Shown: positions 1-8,432, numbered from the stretch's first letter. The stretch is DNA of 64,000 nucleotides from Sphingomonas_D zeicaulis (GCF_050433225.1 NZ_JBNPXQ010000008.1:62001-126000); one strand, 5' to 3'. Made by a program: numbers and translations. Notes: generated from the sequence alone by a model not told the origin.

Positions 1-19
1 GATCGCCGCCGCCGCGGCT

Positions 20-1432
20 TCAGCTGCAGAGCTTGACGTCGAGGAAGCTCGGGATCGGGCCGTTCCAGCCGCCATCGTCCGGGCCGTCGTCACGCGACGT
101 ACCGCGGCCACGGCGCTGGTCGCGCGGTGCTGGGCGTGCGCCTTCCGGCTGCGGTGCGCGGGGCTGCGGCGTCTCGGGCTGCCGAGCCTCGACCGGCGCA
201 GGGGCGGCCTCGCGGGGCTCCTTGCTCTTGCGCGCGCGGGTTCGGGGCTTTTCCGACCGCGCCTTTTCAGGCTTGGCAGGAGCATCGGCCGCGCCCGTTT
301 CCACTTCGGCCTCGACCGCTTCGGCGGCGAGGCGCGGAATCTTCTGCCCGGTCAGCTTCTCGATATTGGCGACCGACTCGGCGTCGTCGGGCGTCGCCAG
401 CGTATAGGCGGTGCCGGTCGCACCCGCGCGGCCGGTGCGGCCGATGCGGTGGACATAGTCGTCGGGATGCCAGGGCACGTCATAATTGACGACGTGGCTT
501 ACGCCCTTGATGTCGAGCCCGCGCGCCGCGACGTCGGAGGCGACGAGGATGTTGATCTCGCCAGTCTTGAAGCGCTCAAGCTCGCGCAGCCGCTCGGGCT
601 GTTCCATGTCGCCATGGATCTCCCCAGCGCGGAAACCGTCGCGCTTAAGGTTGCGCGCCAGCTCGCGAACCGTCGTCTTGCGGTTGGAGAAGATGATTGC
701 GGTGTTGACGCCTTCGCCACGCAGCAGCGTATCGAGCGCACGCCGCTTGCCGCGCGACGACACCTCGACCAGCTTCTGGTCGATATTGGTGTTGGTGCTG
801 GCGGGCCGCGCGACCTCGATCTGCTTCGGGTTCGAGAGGAACTTGTCGGCCAGCTTCTTGATCGGCGGCGGCATCGTCGCGCTGAACAGCAATGTCTGGC
901 GGGTCTTGGGCAGCTTGGTACAGATCTGCTCGATATCGGGGATGAACCCCATGTCGAGCATACGATCCGCCTCGTCGATCACCAGCATCGAGCAGCCGGT
1001 GAGCAGGATCTTGCCGCGCTCGAATAGGTCCATCAGCCGGCCGGGCGTGGCGATCAGCACGTCAACACCCTTTTCCAGCGCCTTCACCTGATCGCCCATC
1101 TGCACGCCACCGATAAGCAGCGCCATCGAGAGCTTGTGATACTTGCCGTATTTCTCGAAATTCTCGGCGACCTGCGCGGCGAGTTCGCGCGTCGGCTCAA
1201 GGATCAGCGAGCGCGGCATGCGCGCGCGCGCGCGGCCATGCGCTAAAATGTCGATCATCGGCAGCACGAAGCTGGCCGTCTTGCCGGTGCCGGTCTGCGC
1301 GATCCCGATCAGGTCGCGCATCATCAGCACGGGCGGGATCGCCGCCGCCTGAATGGGCGTCGGTGAGCTGTAGCCCGAATCATCGAGCGAGCGGAGCAAT
1401 TCGTCAGAAAGGCCGAGGTCGGCGAACGTCAT
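20..1432 (-). CDS. rhlE: DEAD-box ATP-dependent RNA helicase, RhlE-like
   Basis: ATP-dependent RNA duplex unwinding, probably in ribosome assembly or RNA turnover in the cytoplasm. All core motifs are visible: Q motif (TPIQ near residues 25-28), Walker A AQTGTGKT (45-52), PTRELA (80-85), TPGR, DEAD (153-156), SAT (184-186), ARGLD and HRIGRTGR. After the second RecA-like domain (to about residue 375) comes a low-complexity tail rich in Ala, Pro, Glu and Arg, ending in an RGRGTSRDD-type basic segment, as is usual for RhlE/DeaD-type proteins. 470 residues, ATG start. Assignment to the RhlE branch rather than another DEAD subfamily is from overall pattern only. Confidence 0.93.
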   Translation of the reverse strand: MTFADLGLSDELLRSLDDSGYSSPTPIQAAAIPPVLMMRDLIGIAQTGTGKTASFVLPMIDILAHGRARARMPRSLILEPTRELAAQVAENFEKYGKYHKLSMALLIGGVQMGDQVKALEKGVDVLIATPGRLMDLFERGKILLTGCSMLVIDEADRMLDMGFIPDIEQICTKLPKTRQTLLFSATMPPPIKKLADKFLSNPKQIEVARPASTNTNIDQKLVEVSSRGKRRALDTLLRGEGVNTAIIFSNRKTTVRELARNLKRDGFRAGEIHGDMEQPERLRELERFKTGEINILVASDVAARGLDIKGVSHVVNYDVPWHPDDYVHRIGRTGRAGATGTAYTLATPDDAESVANIEKLTGQKIPRLAAEAVEAEVETGAADAPAKPEKARSEKPRTRARKSKEPREAAPAPVEARQPETPQPRAPQPEGARPAPRDQRRGRGTSRDDGPDDGGWNGPIPSFLDVKLCS

Positions 1433-1524
1433 TGGCGATCCGGTTAAGAGTGCGAACTCATGCCGCGTCGCACGATTGCTCGCGCTTGGTCGCTGTGGAC
1501 GACAATGTCAAGCGAATCGGGTGT

Positions 1525-1959
1525 TTATCGCTTTACGCTCAGCTTGCGGAAGCGCTCGATCTCGCATGATCCGCCCGATCGGGCGTGGATCGCATCGCGA
1601 TCCGCGCAGATCATGCGGTCCTCGTCGAGATGGACGTAGATGCCCGAACGGAAATCCGGCCCGCCGCAGTCGCCGTCGAAGCGCGCGCGCAACCTGTTGC
1701 CATCCATCAGCACCATGTCGAGGCTGCGTTCCGCCGAAATCGCGAAACCGCGGATCGCGCGGGACGGCACGCAGCGCGGCCCCTTGCTTTCCTTCCACTG
1801 TACCGGCGGGGCAGGGCGCGCGGTGCGCGGCAAGGGCGCGATCGCCGGCACCCGGATCACCACGCGCGAACGAAACTGGATAACGGGCGCACCGCGGCCG
1901 GGCGGCGGCGGCGGATCGCCGCCCTGCATGAAGAACAGCAGGAACGTCGTGAAAATCAC
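1525..1959 (-). CDS. conserved hypothetical protein with short hydrophobic N-terminus
   Basis: 144 residues, not recognised. The reading begins at a GTG and opens with a short hydrophobic stretch (IFTTFLLFFM), then a proline-rich linker with PPPPP near residue 16, then a compact domain (about residues 50-144) containing two Cys (in GPRC and GDCGG) and several acidic positions. An ATG at 1929 is an alternative start that would remove the hydrophobic segment. Composition of the C-terminal 90 residues looks like a real folded domain. It lies in the same direction upstream of the helicase, with about 90 bases between them. Function unknown; possibly membrane-tethered or exported. Confidence 0.55.
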   Translation of the reverse strand: MIFTTFLLFFMQGGDPPPPPGRGAPVIQFRSRVVIRVPAIAPLPRTARPAPPVQWKESKGPRCVPSRAIRGFAISAERSLDMVLMDGNRLRARFDGDCGGPDFRSGIYVHLDEDRMICADRDAIHARSGGSCEIERFRKLSVKR

Positions 1960-2038
1960 AGGCGGTTATCCATGTCGGGCGCAGGCGATGCCCTTAAGCG
2001 GTTGAACGGCGGATTAATCCCGTACTAGTTGCCCGGCC

Positions 2039-3460
2039 ATGGCAAATCCGCAACCCGCCCGTCTCATCGACCAGCTGCGTGAACGGCTGGGGCCCAAGGG
2101 CGTCATCACCGATGCCGATGCGCTTGCACCCTGGCTCAGCGACTGGCGCGGGCGTTACCACGGCGCCAGCCCGGCGATCGTCGCACCAGCGGATACCGAG
2201 GAAACCGCGGCCGCAATGGCGATGGCCGCCGCTGCCAGCGTGCCGCTGGTGCCGCAGGGTGGCAACACCTCAATGGTCGGCGGCGCAACCCCGCCCGCGG
2301 ACGGATCTGCGCTGATCCTCTCGACCCGCCGGATGAACCGGCTGCGTGGACTGGACGCTGCCGCGGGCACGGCGATTGCCGAGGCCGGGGTAATCCTGTC
2401 AGACCTGCACGATGCCGCCGCAGCGGCGGGCTGGCGCTTCCCGCTGTCGCTGGCAGCCAAGGGTTCGGCGACGATCGGCGGGCTCGTCTCCACCAATGCC
2501 GGCGGCACGCAGGTGTTGCGCTTCGGGACAATGCGCGCGCTGGTCGCAGGGCTGGAGGCAGTGTTGCCGGATGGCTCGATCTATCATGGCCTGTCAGCGC
2601 TCAAGAAGGACAATCGCGGCTATGATCTGCGCCATCTGCTGATCGGCGCCGAAGGTACGCTGGGCATCGTCACCGCGGCTACGCTCACGTTGGTGCCCGC
2701 CGCTGCCGACCGCGCGGTGGCATGGGCGGGCGTGGCCGATCCGCAGACCGGGCTCGATCTGCTGCGGCGGCTGGAGGCGGAAACGGGCGACGCGATCGAG
2801 AGCTTCGAGATCCTGCCCGCCGAATCGCTGGCGGCGGTGCTGCGCCACATCCCAGGCACGCGCGCGCCGCTCGCCGGGAACCATGGCTGGCACGTGCTGA
2901 TCGAGGTCGTCGGCAAGACGGCGGGCAGCGCGCGGCCGTTGATCGAGCCGCTGCTGGTCCGCGCGATCGAGGCGGGGCTGATCGAGGATGCGGTGATCGC
3001 CGCCAGCGAGGCGCAGGCCGAGGCCTTCTGGAAGCTGCGCGAATCGATCTCGGAGGCGGAACGCGCCTCCGGCCCGGCCGTGCAGCACGACATTTCAGTA
3101 CCGGTGGCGGCGATGCCGCGCTTCATGGTCGAGGCCGCCGCGGCGGCGGAGCGCGCCTTTCCCGGCACCCATGCCAGCGCGTTCGGCCATCTGGGCGACG
3201 GCAATGTCCATTTCCACGTTCGGGCGGGTGATGGGGCAGGGACGGACTGGGTTGCCAGCAATGGGCCTGCGATCAGCGATTTCGTCTATGATCTCGTCGA
3301 TGCCGCAGGCGGATCACTTTCCGCCGAGCATGGCATCGGCCAGATGAAGCGCAAATCCTTCGGCCGATTGACCGAACCGAGTCGCATCGCCGCGCTGCGC
3401 GCCATCAAGTCGGCGCTCGATCCGCACGGGCTCCTGAATCCGGGCAAGCTGCTGCCCTGA
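2039..3460 (+). CDS. FAD-binding oxidoreductase, GlcD/D-2-hydroxyacid dehydrogenase family
   Basis: Flavoprotein oxidising a 2-hydroxy acid such as D-lactate, glycolate or D-2-hydroxyglutarate; the exact substrate cannot be read from sequence. 473 residues, the usual length. The N-terminal FAD domain (PCMH fold) shows VPQGGNTSMVGGATP and the glycine-rich KGSATIGGLVSTNAGGT segment. The C-terminal domain shows the metal-ligand HLGDGNVHFHV motif and the ending EHGIGQMKRK...NPGKLLP that is diagnostic of this family. ATG start. It stands alone, with 87 bases before the SapC gene. No separate iron-sulfur subunit (GlcF-like) is nearby, so it is probably a one-subunit dehydrogenase. Confidence 0.9.
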   Translation: MANPQPARLIDQLRERLGPKGVITDADALAPWLSDWRGRYHGASPAIVAPADTEETAAAMAMAAAASVPLVPQGGNTSMVGGATPPADGSALILSTRRMNRLRGLDAAAGTAIAEAGVILSDLHDAAAAAGWRFPLSLAAKGSATIGGLVSTNAGGTQVLRFGTMRALVAGLEAVLPDGSIYHGLSALKKDNRGYDLRHLLIGAEGTLGIVTAATLTLVPAAADRAVAWAGVADPQTGLDLLRRLEAETGDAIESFEILPAESLAAVLRHIPGTRAPLAGNHGWHVLIEVVGKTAGSARPLIEPLLVRAIEAGLIEDAVIAASEAQAEAFWKLRESISEAERASGPAVQHDISVPVAAMPRFMVEAAAAAERAFPGTHASAFGHLGDGNVHFHVRAGDGAGTDWVASNGPAISDFVYDLVDAAGGSLSAEHGIGQMKRKSFGRLTEPSRIAALRAIKSALDPHGLLNPGKLLP

Positions 3461-3547
3461 CGGGCTTGCGTCCATTCGCTGCGGGAAATACAGCCTGCCC
3501 ACGCGCGCGGGGGGCCCGGGCGCAGCTTATTCCACTGGAGTCTTTTC

Positions 3548-4336
3548 ATGGCGACCGCGCCGGCGAACAATCTTCCGCTTTTCTACAACGGCCTGCAGCC
3601 GCTTTCGAGCAGCGAGCATGCAACCTGGAAGGCGCGCAACATCGATACCGCACCCTGGCTGGTCTCGCAGCACGCCATTCCGGTCACGATCGACGAGTTC
3701 GCTGCCGCGCAGCGCTTCTTTCCGATCGTCTTTACGCAGGGCAAGGATGCCGTGCCGATCGCGCTGATGGGCATGAACGAAGGCATCAACACGTTCGTCG
3801 ACGACACCGGCAAGCTGATCGACAATGTGTATGTCCCAGCATGGGTGCGCCGCTATCCGTTCATGCTCGCCCGGCTGCGTCCGGATAGCGATGAGCTGTC
3901 GCTGTGCTTCGATCCGACCGCCGAGGCGATCGGCCCGTTCGAGGATGGCCAGCCGCTGTTCGAGGATGGCAAGCCCAGCGCCGCGACCAACGCGATCCTG
4001 GAGTTCTGCCGTCAGTTCGAGGAAGCGGGCCAGCGCACCTCCGCGTTCATGAAGGAACTGATCGAGCTCAACATCCTGATCGACGGCGAAGTCTCGATCC
4101 AACCCGAAGGCAGCGAGCAGCCCTTCGTGTATCGCGGTTTCCAGATGGTCTCGGAGGAAAAGCTGCGCGACCTGCGCGGTGACCAGCTCCGCAAGATGGC
4201 GCGCTCGGGCATGTTGCCGCTGCTCTACGCGCATCTCTTCTCGCTGCAGGTGATGCGCGAAATCTTCGGCCGCCAGGTCCAGCAGGGCAAGGGGCCGCGT
4301 GTCGGCCAGCCCGCGCCGGCCGTGATCGAGGCCTGA
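3548..4336 (+). CDS. SapC family protein
   Basis: 262 residues matching the SapC family, first described with S-layer secretion in Campylobacter but common and functionally obscure in Alphaproteobacteria. Characteristic segments are LPLFYNGLQPLSSSEH at the start, AAQRFFPIVFT, a central YPFMLARLRPDSDELSLCFD stretch and a C-terminal LPLLYAHLFSLQVMREIF. No signal peptide, so probably cytoplasmic. A GGAG-type ribosome binding site sits 8 bases before the ATG. Only 4 bases separate it from the cytochrome b gene, so the two are probably cotranscribed, though no functional tie is known. Confidence 0.88.
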   Translation: MATAPANNLPLFYNGLQPLSSSEHATWKARNIDTAPWLVSQHAIPVTIDEFAAAQRFFPIVFTQGKDAVPIALMGMNEGINTFVDDTGKLIDNVYVPAWVRRYPFMLARLRPDSDELSLCFDPTAEAIGPFEDGQPLFEDGKPSAATNAILEFCRQFEEAGQRTSAFMKELIELNILIDGEVSIQPEGSEQPFVYRGFQMVSEEKLRDLRGDQLRKMARSGMLPLLYAHLFSLQVMREIFGRQVQQGKGPRVGQPAPAVIEA

Positions 4337-4340
4337 TCCG

Positions 4341-4877
4341 ATGATCCGGGCAGGCCGCTCAACCTACTCCAGCGTGGCGATCACGCTGCATTGGTTGATC
4401 GGCCTGCTCATCATCGCCAACATCGCGCTCGTCCTCGCCGGTGGGCCGATGCCTTGGCACAAGTCGATCGGCATCACCGTGCTGGTGCTCAGCCTGCTGC
4501 GCTGGGCGTGGCGGCTGGGCCACCGGCCGCCGCCGTTGCCCGCAAGCGTCAGGCCCTGGGAAAAGGGACTTGCGCACGCGCTGCACTGGGCCTTCTATCT
4601 GCTGATCGTGCTCATTCCGCTTTCGGGATGGGCGATGAGTTCGGGCTCGCCGAAGCCCCGTCCGCTCGAATGGTTCGGGCTGTTCGATATTCCCTATCTG
4701 CCGATCACGCGCGGTGGTGCGCTTTATGAGGCGTCGCACGAATTCCATGAGATCATGGGGTTGGCGATGATCGGGCTGATCGCGCTGCACATTGCCGGTG
4801 CGCTCAAGCATCAGTTCTTCGACGGCGATGCGACGATGCAGCGGATTCTGCCGATCGTTACGCCGCGCAGGGGTTAA
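4341..4877 (+). CDS. cytochrome b561 family protein
   Basis: 178-residue integral membrane dihaem cytochrome b, expected to move electrons from the quinone pool or superoxide in the inner membrane. Four hydrophobic helices are visible (about residues 13-32, 45-60, 75-100 and 133-155). Candidate haem-ligand histidines occur in TLHWL, HALHWAF, HEFHE and ALHIAG. The C-terminal HQFFDGDATMQRILP is typical of the YodB/CybB-like group. Starts ATG four bases after the SapC gene. The small-RNA promoter begins about 37 bases after its stop codon. Confidence 0.88.
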   Translation: MIRAGRSTYSSVAITLHWLIGLLIIANIALVLAGGPMPWHKSIGITVLVLSLLRWAWRLGHRPPPLPASVRPWEKGLAHALHWAFYLLIVLIPLSGWAMSSGSPKPRPLEWFGLFDIPYLPITRGGALYEASHEFHEIMGLAMIGLIALHIAGALKHQFFDGDATMQRILPIVTPRRG

Positions 4878-4913
4878 TTCGTTCCCAAATCGGATGAATT
4901 GACGGCCATGGCC

Positions 4914-4942
4914 TTGAAAGGCTGTGACCGGGGGCCTATCTG
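4914..4942 (+). promoter_or_regulatory. sigma-70-type promoter of candidate small RNA
   Basis: TTGAAA at 4914-4919, 17-base spacer, TATCTG at 4937-4942. Predicted start about 4949-4951, exactly at the foot of the first hairpin of the candidate RNA. The same TATCTG -10 form recurs before bfd and hemA in this window. Prediction from sequence only. Confidence 0.6.
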
Positions 4943-4949
4943 TTTCTTT

Positions 4950-5052
4950 GACACCGGATGTGTTTCCCCCTTTCGCATCCGTGTCCACGCCTTCGGGCGT
5001 GTTTCCTCCCTGAACCTTGGCCGCCTCGTGCTTGCACGGGGCGGTTTTTTCT
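4950..5052 (+). ncRNA. candidate trans-acting small RNA with C-rich single-stranded loops
   Basis: About 103 nt in the gap between the cytochrome b gene and the amidohydrolase gene, with its own promoter. Hairpin 1 (4951-4984) pairs CGGATG with CATCCG, extended by ACA/TGT, and exposes a loop containing UUUCCCCCUUU. Hairpin 2 (4986-5001) is CACGCC-UUCG-GGCGUG, a perfect stem capped by a UUCG tetraloop. A single-stranded UUUCCUCCCUGAA (5002-5014) follows, then a Rho-independent terminator (5021-5050). Both C-rich segments are complementary to Shine-Dalgarno sequences, a design shared by alphaproteobacterial anti-SD small RNAs (for example the alpha-r14/cuckoo type). I cannot assign it to a named family. 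Confidence 0.65.
5021..5050 (+). terminator. Rho-independent terminator of the candidate small RNA
   Basis: CCGCCTCGTG (5021-5030), loop CTTG, CACGGGGCGG (5035-5044): a 10-bp stem with one G-T pair, followed by TTTTTT (5045-5050). A textbook intrinsic terminator on the plus strand. Confidence 0.85.
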
Positions 5053-5117
5053 TGGGCCTTTATTCGGCGTGTATGTGCCGTGTCTTGCCCGTGGCCCGAC
5101 TCGCGGTTGGTTACGAT

Positions 5118-5984
5118 TCACTCCGCGGCTGCGGAATCCCGCCAGCCGGTGACTTCCTCCGCCAGCCCCGCCGCCAGTGCTGCGACGAAGCCGGCAATGT
5201 GCGGCAGTGCCTCGCCCGGCTCCCGTAATCCCGAGGCGAGATAGAGGCTGCGGTCGATCTCGAGCTGGATCGCATGGATGCCGCCGCGCGGGTTGCCGTG
5301 GCGATCGAGCATATGCGCCCCAGCATAGGGCGCGTTGATCGCCGCCGGCAGCCCGGCCACACGCGCCTCTGCCACCGCGCGCGCCGTAATGCGTGCCGCC
5401 GCCGACCGACCGAAGCGGTCGCCGATCACAATCCGCGCCGGTGCGTGGCTGCCGATGGGGCGGATCGGCGGCATCGAATGAAGGTCGATCAGCACCGCCA
5501 CGCCGAAGCGCATGCGTGCCTGTGCCAGCAATTGCGCCAGCGCCTCATGATAGGGACGGTGGACGGTGCGGATGCGCGTGGCGAGCGCGTCGACGGACAG
5601 CGTCTGGCGCCAGATGTCGCCATAGGGATGCAGCCGTCGCGGAACGAGGCCGAGCCCGCCGCGCACCTTGGCGGACGGGATGAGGGCGGTGCCGCGCAGC
5701 GGCGGATCCGTCATCTCGGGATCGATTTCCTGCTCGGCGCGGTTGAGGTCGATCAGCAGCCGCGGCACGCGCGCCACCAACCCGGCGACGCCGCCCGATT
5801 CGGCCGCCTGCCGCGCCAGCAGGTCGGCGTGCCGGTCTTCCAGCGATTCGGCTGCCTGCACCGGAATGCGCAGCATCGCCGCGAGATCGGCGGGATAGTC
5901 GCGGCCGGCATGCGGCACCGAAAGCACGACCGGGGAGGTCAGCAATGCGGGGCCGATGCGGCGGAATGGCTGGGGATCGGCCAT
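5118..5984 (-). CDS. N-formylglutamate amidohydrolase family protein
   Basis: 288 residues of the HutG-type metal-dependent amidohydrolase family, which hydrolyses N-formyl-L-glutamate at the end of histidine degradation; many sphingomonad members have no hut genes beside them and an unproven substrate. Visible motifs: SVPHAGRDYP (residues 23-31) with the first metal His, DRHADLL (50-56), LLIDLNRAEQEIDP (77-89) and VLIDLHSMPP. Start taken at ATG 5984; a GTG immediately upstream (5987) is possible. No other hut gene is in the window. Reads toward the small RNA. Confidence 0.85.
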   Translation of the reverse strand: MADPQPFRRIGPALLTSPVVLSVPHAGRDYPADLAAMLRIPVQAAESLEDRHADLLARQAAESGGVAGLVARVPRLLIDLNRAEQEIDPEMTDPPLRGTALIPSAKVRGGLGLVPRRLHPYGDIWRQTLSVDALATRIRTVHRPYHEALAQLLAQARMRFGVAVLIDLHSMPPIRPIGSHAPARIVIGDRFGRSAAARITARAVAEARVAGLPAAINAPYAGAHMLDRHGNPRGGIHAIQLEIDRSLYLASGLREPGEALPHIAGFVAALAAGLAEEVTGWRDSAAAE

Positions 5985-6135
5985 CACGTCATGCTAGGCC
6001 GGGCGCGGCGACGGGGCAACGCGGGTGTGGAAAATCGTGGAGACGTCCCCATAATCATTCCTGCGTCCGTCGGGCGTTGCCGCAAGCGGCGCATCACCCG
6101 GTGTATGTTTGGGCCCGCTGCGCGTTGGGGGTTGG

Positions 6136-6513
6136 ATGATTCGGATTCTGCTCGCCGAAGATGATCCGGCGATGCGACACTATCTTACCCGCGCGCTCGA
6201 AACGTCCGGCTATCAGGTCAATGCGGTGGGCTCCGGCACCGAGGCGCTGCCGCTGCTCGACGCGCAGGAGCATGATTTGCTGCTGACGGATATCGTCATG
6301 CCAGAGATCGACGGCATCGAACTCGCCCGCCGCGCGACCGAGCGGATGCCGGCGCTGCAGGTGATGTTCATCACCGGCTTCGCCGCGGTCACGCTGGAAG
6401 CGGGGCAAGCGATGCCGCAGGCGCGGCTGCTCTCCAAGCCCTTCCACCTGCGCGATCTGGTGATGCAGATCGACCGACTTTTCGGGATCAGCACGACGCG
6501 CGATCCGCAATGA
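6136..6513 (+). CDS. cpdR: CpdR-like single-domain response regulator
   Basis: 125-residue stand-alone receiver domain. In Caulobacter CpdR, when unphosphorylated, primes ClpXP to degrade cell-cycle proteins and is phosphorylated through CckA-ChpT. Phospho-acceptor D52 lies in LLLTDIVMPEIDG, the acidic pocket is AEDD (7-10), the switch Thr is T80 and the conserved Lys K101 is in LLSKPFHLRDL. No DNA-binding domain. The ATG at 6136 is preferred over an upstream in-frame ATG because a GGGGGTTGG ribosome site stands directly before it. It precedes tRNA-Val, an arrangement I recall in other sphingomonads. Confidence 0.88.
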   Translation: MIRILLAEDDPAMRHYLTRALETSGYQVNAVGSGTEALPLLDAQEHDLLLTDIVMPEIDGIELARRATERMPALQVMFITGFAAVTLEAGQAMPQARLLSKPFHLRDLVMQIDRLFGISTTRDPQ

Positions 6514-6523
6514 CGATTCATGC

Positions 6524-6552
6524 TTGCACAGTCCGATAGGCGAGGCTAATAG
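6524..6552 (+). promoter_or_regulatory. promoter of tRNA-Val
   Basis: TTGCAC (6524-6529), 17-base spacer, TAATAG (6547-6552). The predicted start at about 6558-6560 leaves a 5' leader of 7-9 bases before the tRNA. Confidence 0.6.
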
Positions 6553-6566
6553 CGCGCCTCCCCCGT

Positions 6567-6641
6567 GGGCGTGTAGCTCAGTGGTAGAGCACTGTGTTGA
6601 CATCGCAGGGGTCGCAAGTTCAATCCTTGCCACGCCCACCA
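6567..6641 (+). tRNA. tRNA-Val (anticodon GAC)
   Basis: 75 bases including an encoded CCA. The acceptor stem GGGCGTG (6567-6573) pairs with CACGCCC (6631-6637), followed by discriminator A and CCA. The D arm TAGCTCAGTGGTAGAGC is canonical. The anticodon stem CTGTG/CGCAG encloses loop TTGACAT with anticodon GAC at 6599-6601, reading GUC and GUU. The T arm carries GTTCAATC. All four stems form. Confidence 0.97.
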
Positions 6642-6648
6642 TCGAAAA

Positions 6649-6677
6649 CCCCGCCGGCCAAAACCGGCGGGGTTTTT
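6649..6677 (+). terminator. Rho-independent terminator after tRNA-Val
   Basis: Perfect 9-bp stem CCCCGCCGG / CCGGCGGGG with a 6-base loop CCAAAA, followed by TTTTT (6673-6677). Confidence 0.88.
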
Positions 6678-6991
6678 GCGTTTCGGGGTAGCAGGGCGCG
6701 AGCGGATCGCGCGCATCGCTGGGCCATCGAAACTCGATCCAGATCGGGTCTATAAACATATGTTGGTGCGGCAGGCCGCGGGCGATCGGAATGATGGCCG
6801 GGTGCCGACGGAAATCTTCGTCGGCCCCCCACATAGCCTTGGCGGCGGAGTTTCGGCTCCGCTGCTTTTTGTGCTCAAGCGCCGCCGACATGCGGATACG
6901 CTCCATTCGTCGCCGCAGCCGATCGCCGGTTGATTCCGCTCCGCCGCGCAGCAATAGCAACGCCCTCAGCCGCTTGACCGGAGGATCGCGC
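6678..6991. other. 314-base gap between tRNA terminator and serine hydrolase gene
   Basis: I see no convincing gene. Open frames run through it on both strands, but none has family resemblance. The minus-strand frame crossing the tRNA is the familiar spurious tRNA-antisense reading. The region presumably holds the promoter of the downstream hydrolase, which has a GGAGG ribosome site at 6980-6984. Confidence 0.5.
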
Positions 6992-8215
6992 ATGGAGTTC
7001 GACACGCCCGAAGCGCTGGGATTCGATCCCGGCCGGCTGCAGCGGATCGATGCGTTGCTGGCGGATCGCTACGTCGGTGCCGGCCGCCTGCCGCACGCGC
7101 AGATCCTGATCGGTCGTGAAAACAAGATCGCGCATTTCGCCAGCGTCGGGCCGGCGCGCAGCGGCAGCGATGCGGTGGTCGACGAACATGCGCTGTTCCG
7201 TATCGCCTCGATGACCAAGCCGATCACCTCGGTGGCGTTCATGATGCTGGTCGAAGAGGGCAAGGTCGCGCTCGACGACCCGGTGGAACGCGTCATTCCC
7301 GAATTCGCCAGGCTGGGCGTCTATGCCGGGGGCGGTGGCGGCGCCCCCTTCGCGAGCCGCCCGGTCAATGCGCCGATGCGCATGGTCGATCTGCTCCGCC
7401 ACACCTCGGGCCTCACCTACGGCTTCCAGTATCGCACCAATGTCGATGCCTATATTCGCAAGGCGAAGGTGGAGAACTGGCGCACTGTGCATGACGATGA
7501 CAGCTTCATCGCCGCGCTTGCCGATGCGCCGCTGGAATTCTCGCCGGGCGCCGCCTGGAACTACTCGTTGGCCACCGACGTGCTGGGCGTGATCGTCGCG
7601 CGCCTGTCGGGCGAGCCGTTCGATGCCTTCCTCGAAAGCCGCATCTTCGCTCCGCTGGGCATGATCGATACCGGCTTTGTCGTGCCTGCGGACAAGCGCG
7701 ACCGGCTGGTCGATGCCTGGGCATGGACGCCGGGGCAGGGGATGACGGTCTTCGATCGCGGCGGCGACAGCCTGTGGTCACAGCCGACCCGCTTCTGCTC
7801 GGGGGGCGGCGGGCTGGTCTCGTCGAGCGCGGACTATCATCGCTTCTGCCAGATGATGCTCAACCGCGGCACGCTCGACGGCGTCCGCATCCTTGGCCGC
7901 AAGACGGTGGAGTTGATGACACTCAACCACCTGCCCGGTCGAGGCGACCTCGCCTCACTGTCAACCTCGCTGTTCAGCGAGACGCAGAATGCCGGCGTCG
8001 GTTTCGGCCTGGGCTTCGCGGTGACGCAGGATCCGGTGCGGCTGATGATGCCGGGATCGCCGGGCGAATATTATTGGGGCGGGATGTTCTCGACCGCCTT
8101 CTTCGTCGATCCGGTCGAGCGGCTGACGATGGTGTTCATGACGCAGCTCAGCCCGTCGAGCCTGTGGCCGATCCGGCGCGAGCTGAAGACGCTGATCTAT
8201 TCGGCACTGGTGTGA
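6992..8215 (+). CDS. serine hydrolase of the class C beta-lactamase/esterase family
   Basis: 407 residues of the beta-lactamase-related family (EstB-like esterases, D-aminopeptidases, PBP4-like proteins). Catalytic SxxK is SMTK (S73-K76). The second motif is Tyr-Ser-Leu (Y191-L193, in WNYSLATDVLG) where class C beta-lactamases have Tyr-Ala-Asn. An active-site loop with GGGG-rich spacing follows. There is no signal peptide from the chosen start, so a cytoplasmic esterase or peptidase role is more likely than antibiotic resistance. ATG 6992 is chosen because GGAGG stands 7 bases before it; the frame is open for 67 more codons upstream without family resemblance. Confidence 0.88.
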   Translation: MEFDTPEALGFDPGRLQRIDALLADRYVGAGRLPHAQILIGRENKIAHFASVGPARSGSDAVVDEHALFRIASMTKPITSVAFMMLVEEGKVALDDPVERVIPEFARLGVYAGGGGGAPFASRPVNAPMRMVDLLRHTSGLTYGFQYRTNVDAYIRKAKVENWRTVHDDDSFIAALADAPLEFSPGAAWNYSLATDVLGVIVARLSGEPFDAFLESRIFAPLGMIDTGFVVPADKRDRLVDAWAWTPGQGMTVFDRGGDSLWSQPTRFCSGGGGLVSSSADYHRFCQMMLNRGTLDGVRILGRKTVELMTLNHLPGRGDLASLSTSLFSETQNAGVGFGLGFAVTQDPVRLMMPGSPGEYYWGGMFSTAFFVDPVERLTMVFMTQLSPSSLWPIRRELKTLIYSALV

Positions 8216-8432
8216 TGGCGTTACGCCCCTCCTCTTCAGGGCACCGGGTCGTCCAGTCCCCCGGACTGGACTTGGACTGCCGGGGCAGCCCATCCCAATG
8301 CCGGGTTGGGGTGGAGGCGAGCGAAGCGAGCTTCCTGCGAAGCTGGAAAGAGCGTCAACCGGGGGCATCGACCCCGCGCCGCCGCTGCCCACCCCCCATG
8401 CCCTCCCCTGAAGGGGAGGGGAGAGCAAAGGT
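8216..8432. other. intergenic spacer with C/G-run hairpin
   Basis: 217 bases between the convergent hydrolase and bfr genes, with no coding signal. It ends in a CCCTCCCC-TGAA-GGGGAGGG hairpin (8401-8420), 12 bases beyond the bfr stop. Similar C-run/G-run hairpins follow genes at 31121-31143, 47815-47832 and 60572-60594, so this is a recurring 3' end or dispersed repeat of this genome. No T-run accompanies it. Confidence 0.5.

Noticed and set aside
6094..7005. 303-codon open frame on the minus strand across tRNA-Val
   Set aside because: It contains the VARIELATPAMSTQCSTTELHAH-like reading that arises when the antisense of tRNA-Val is translated; it also overlaps cpdR and lacks resemblance to any family.
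6992..8215. A true class C beta-lactamase
   Set aside because: The second motif is Tyr-Ser-Leu instead of Tyr-Ala-Asn and no signal peptide is present, so antibiotic resistance is not supported.
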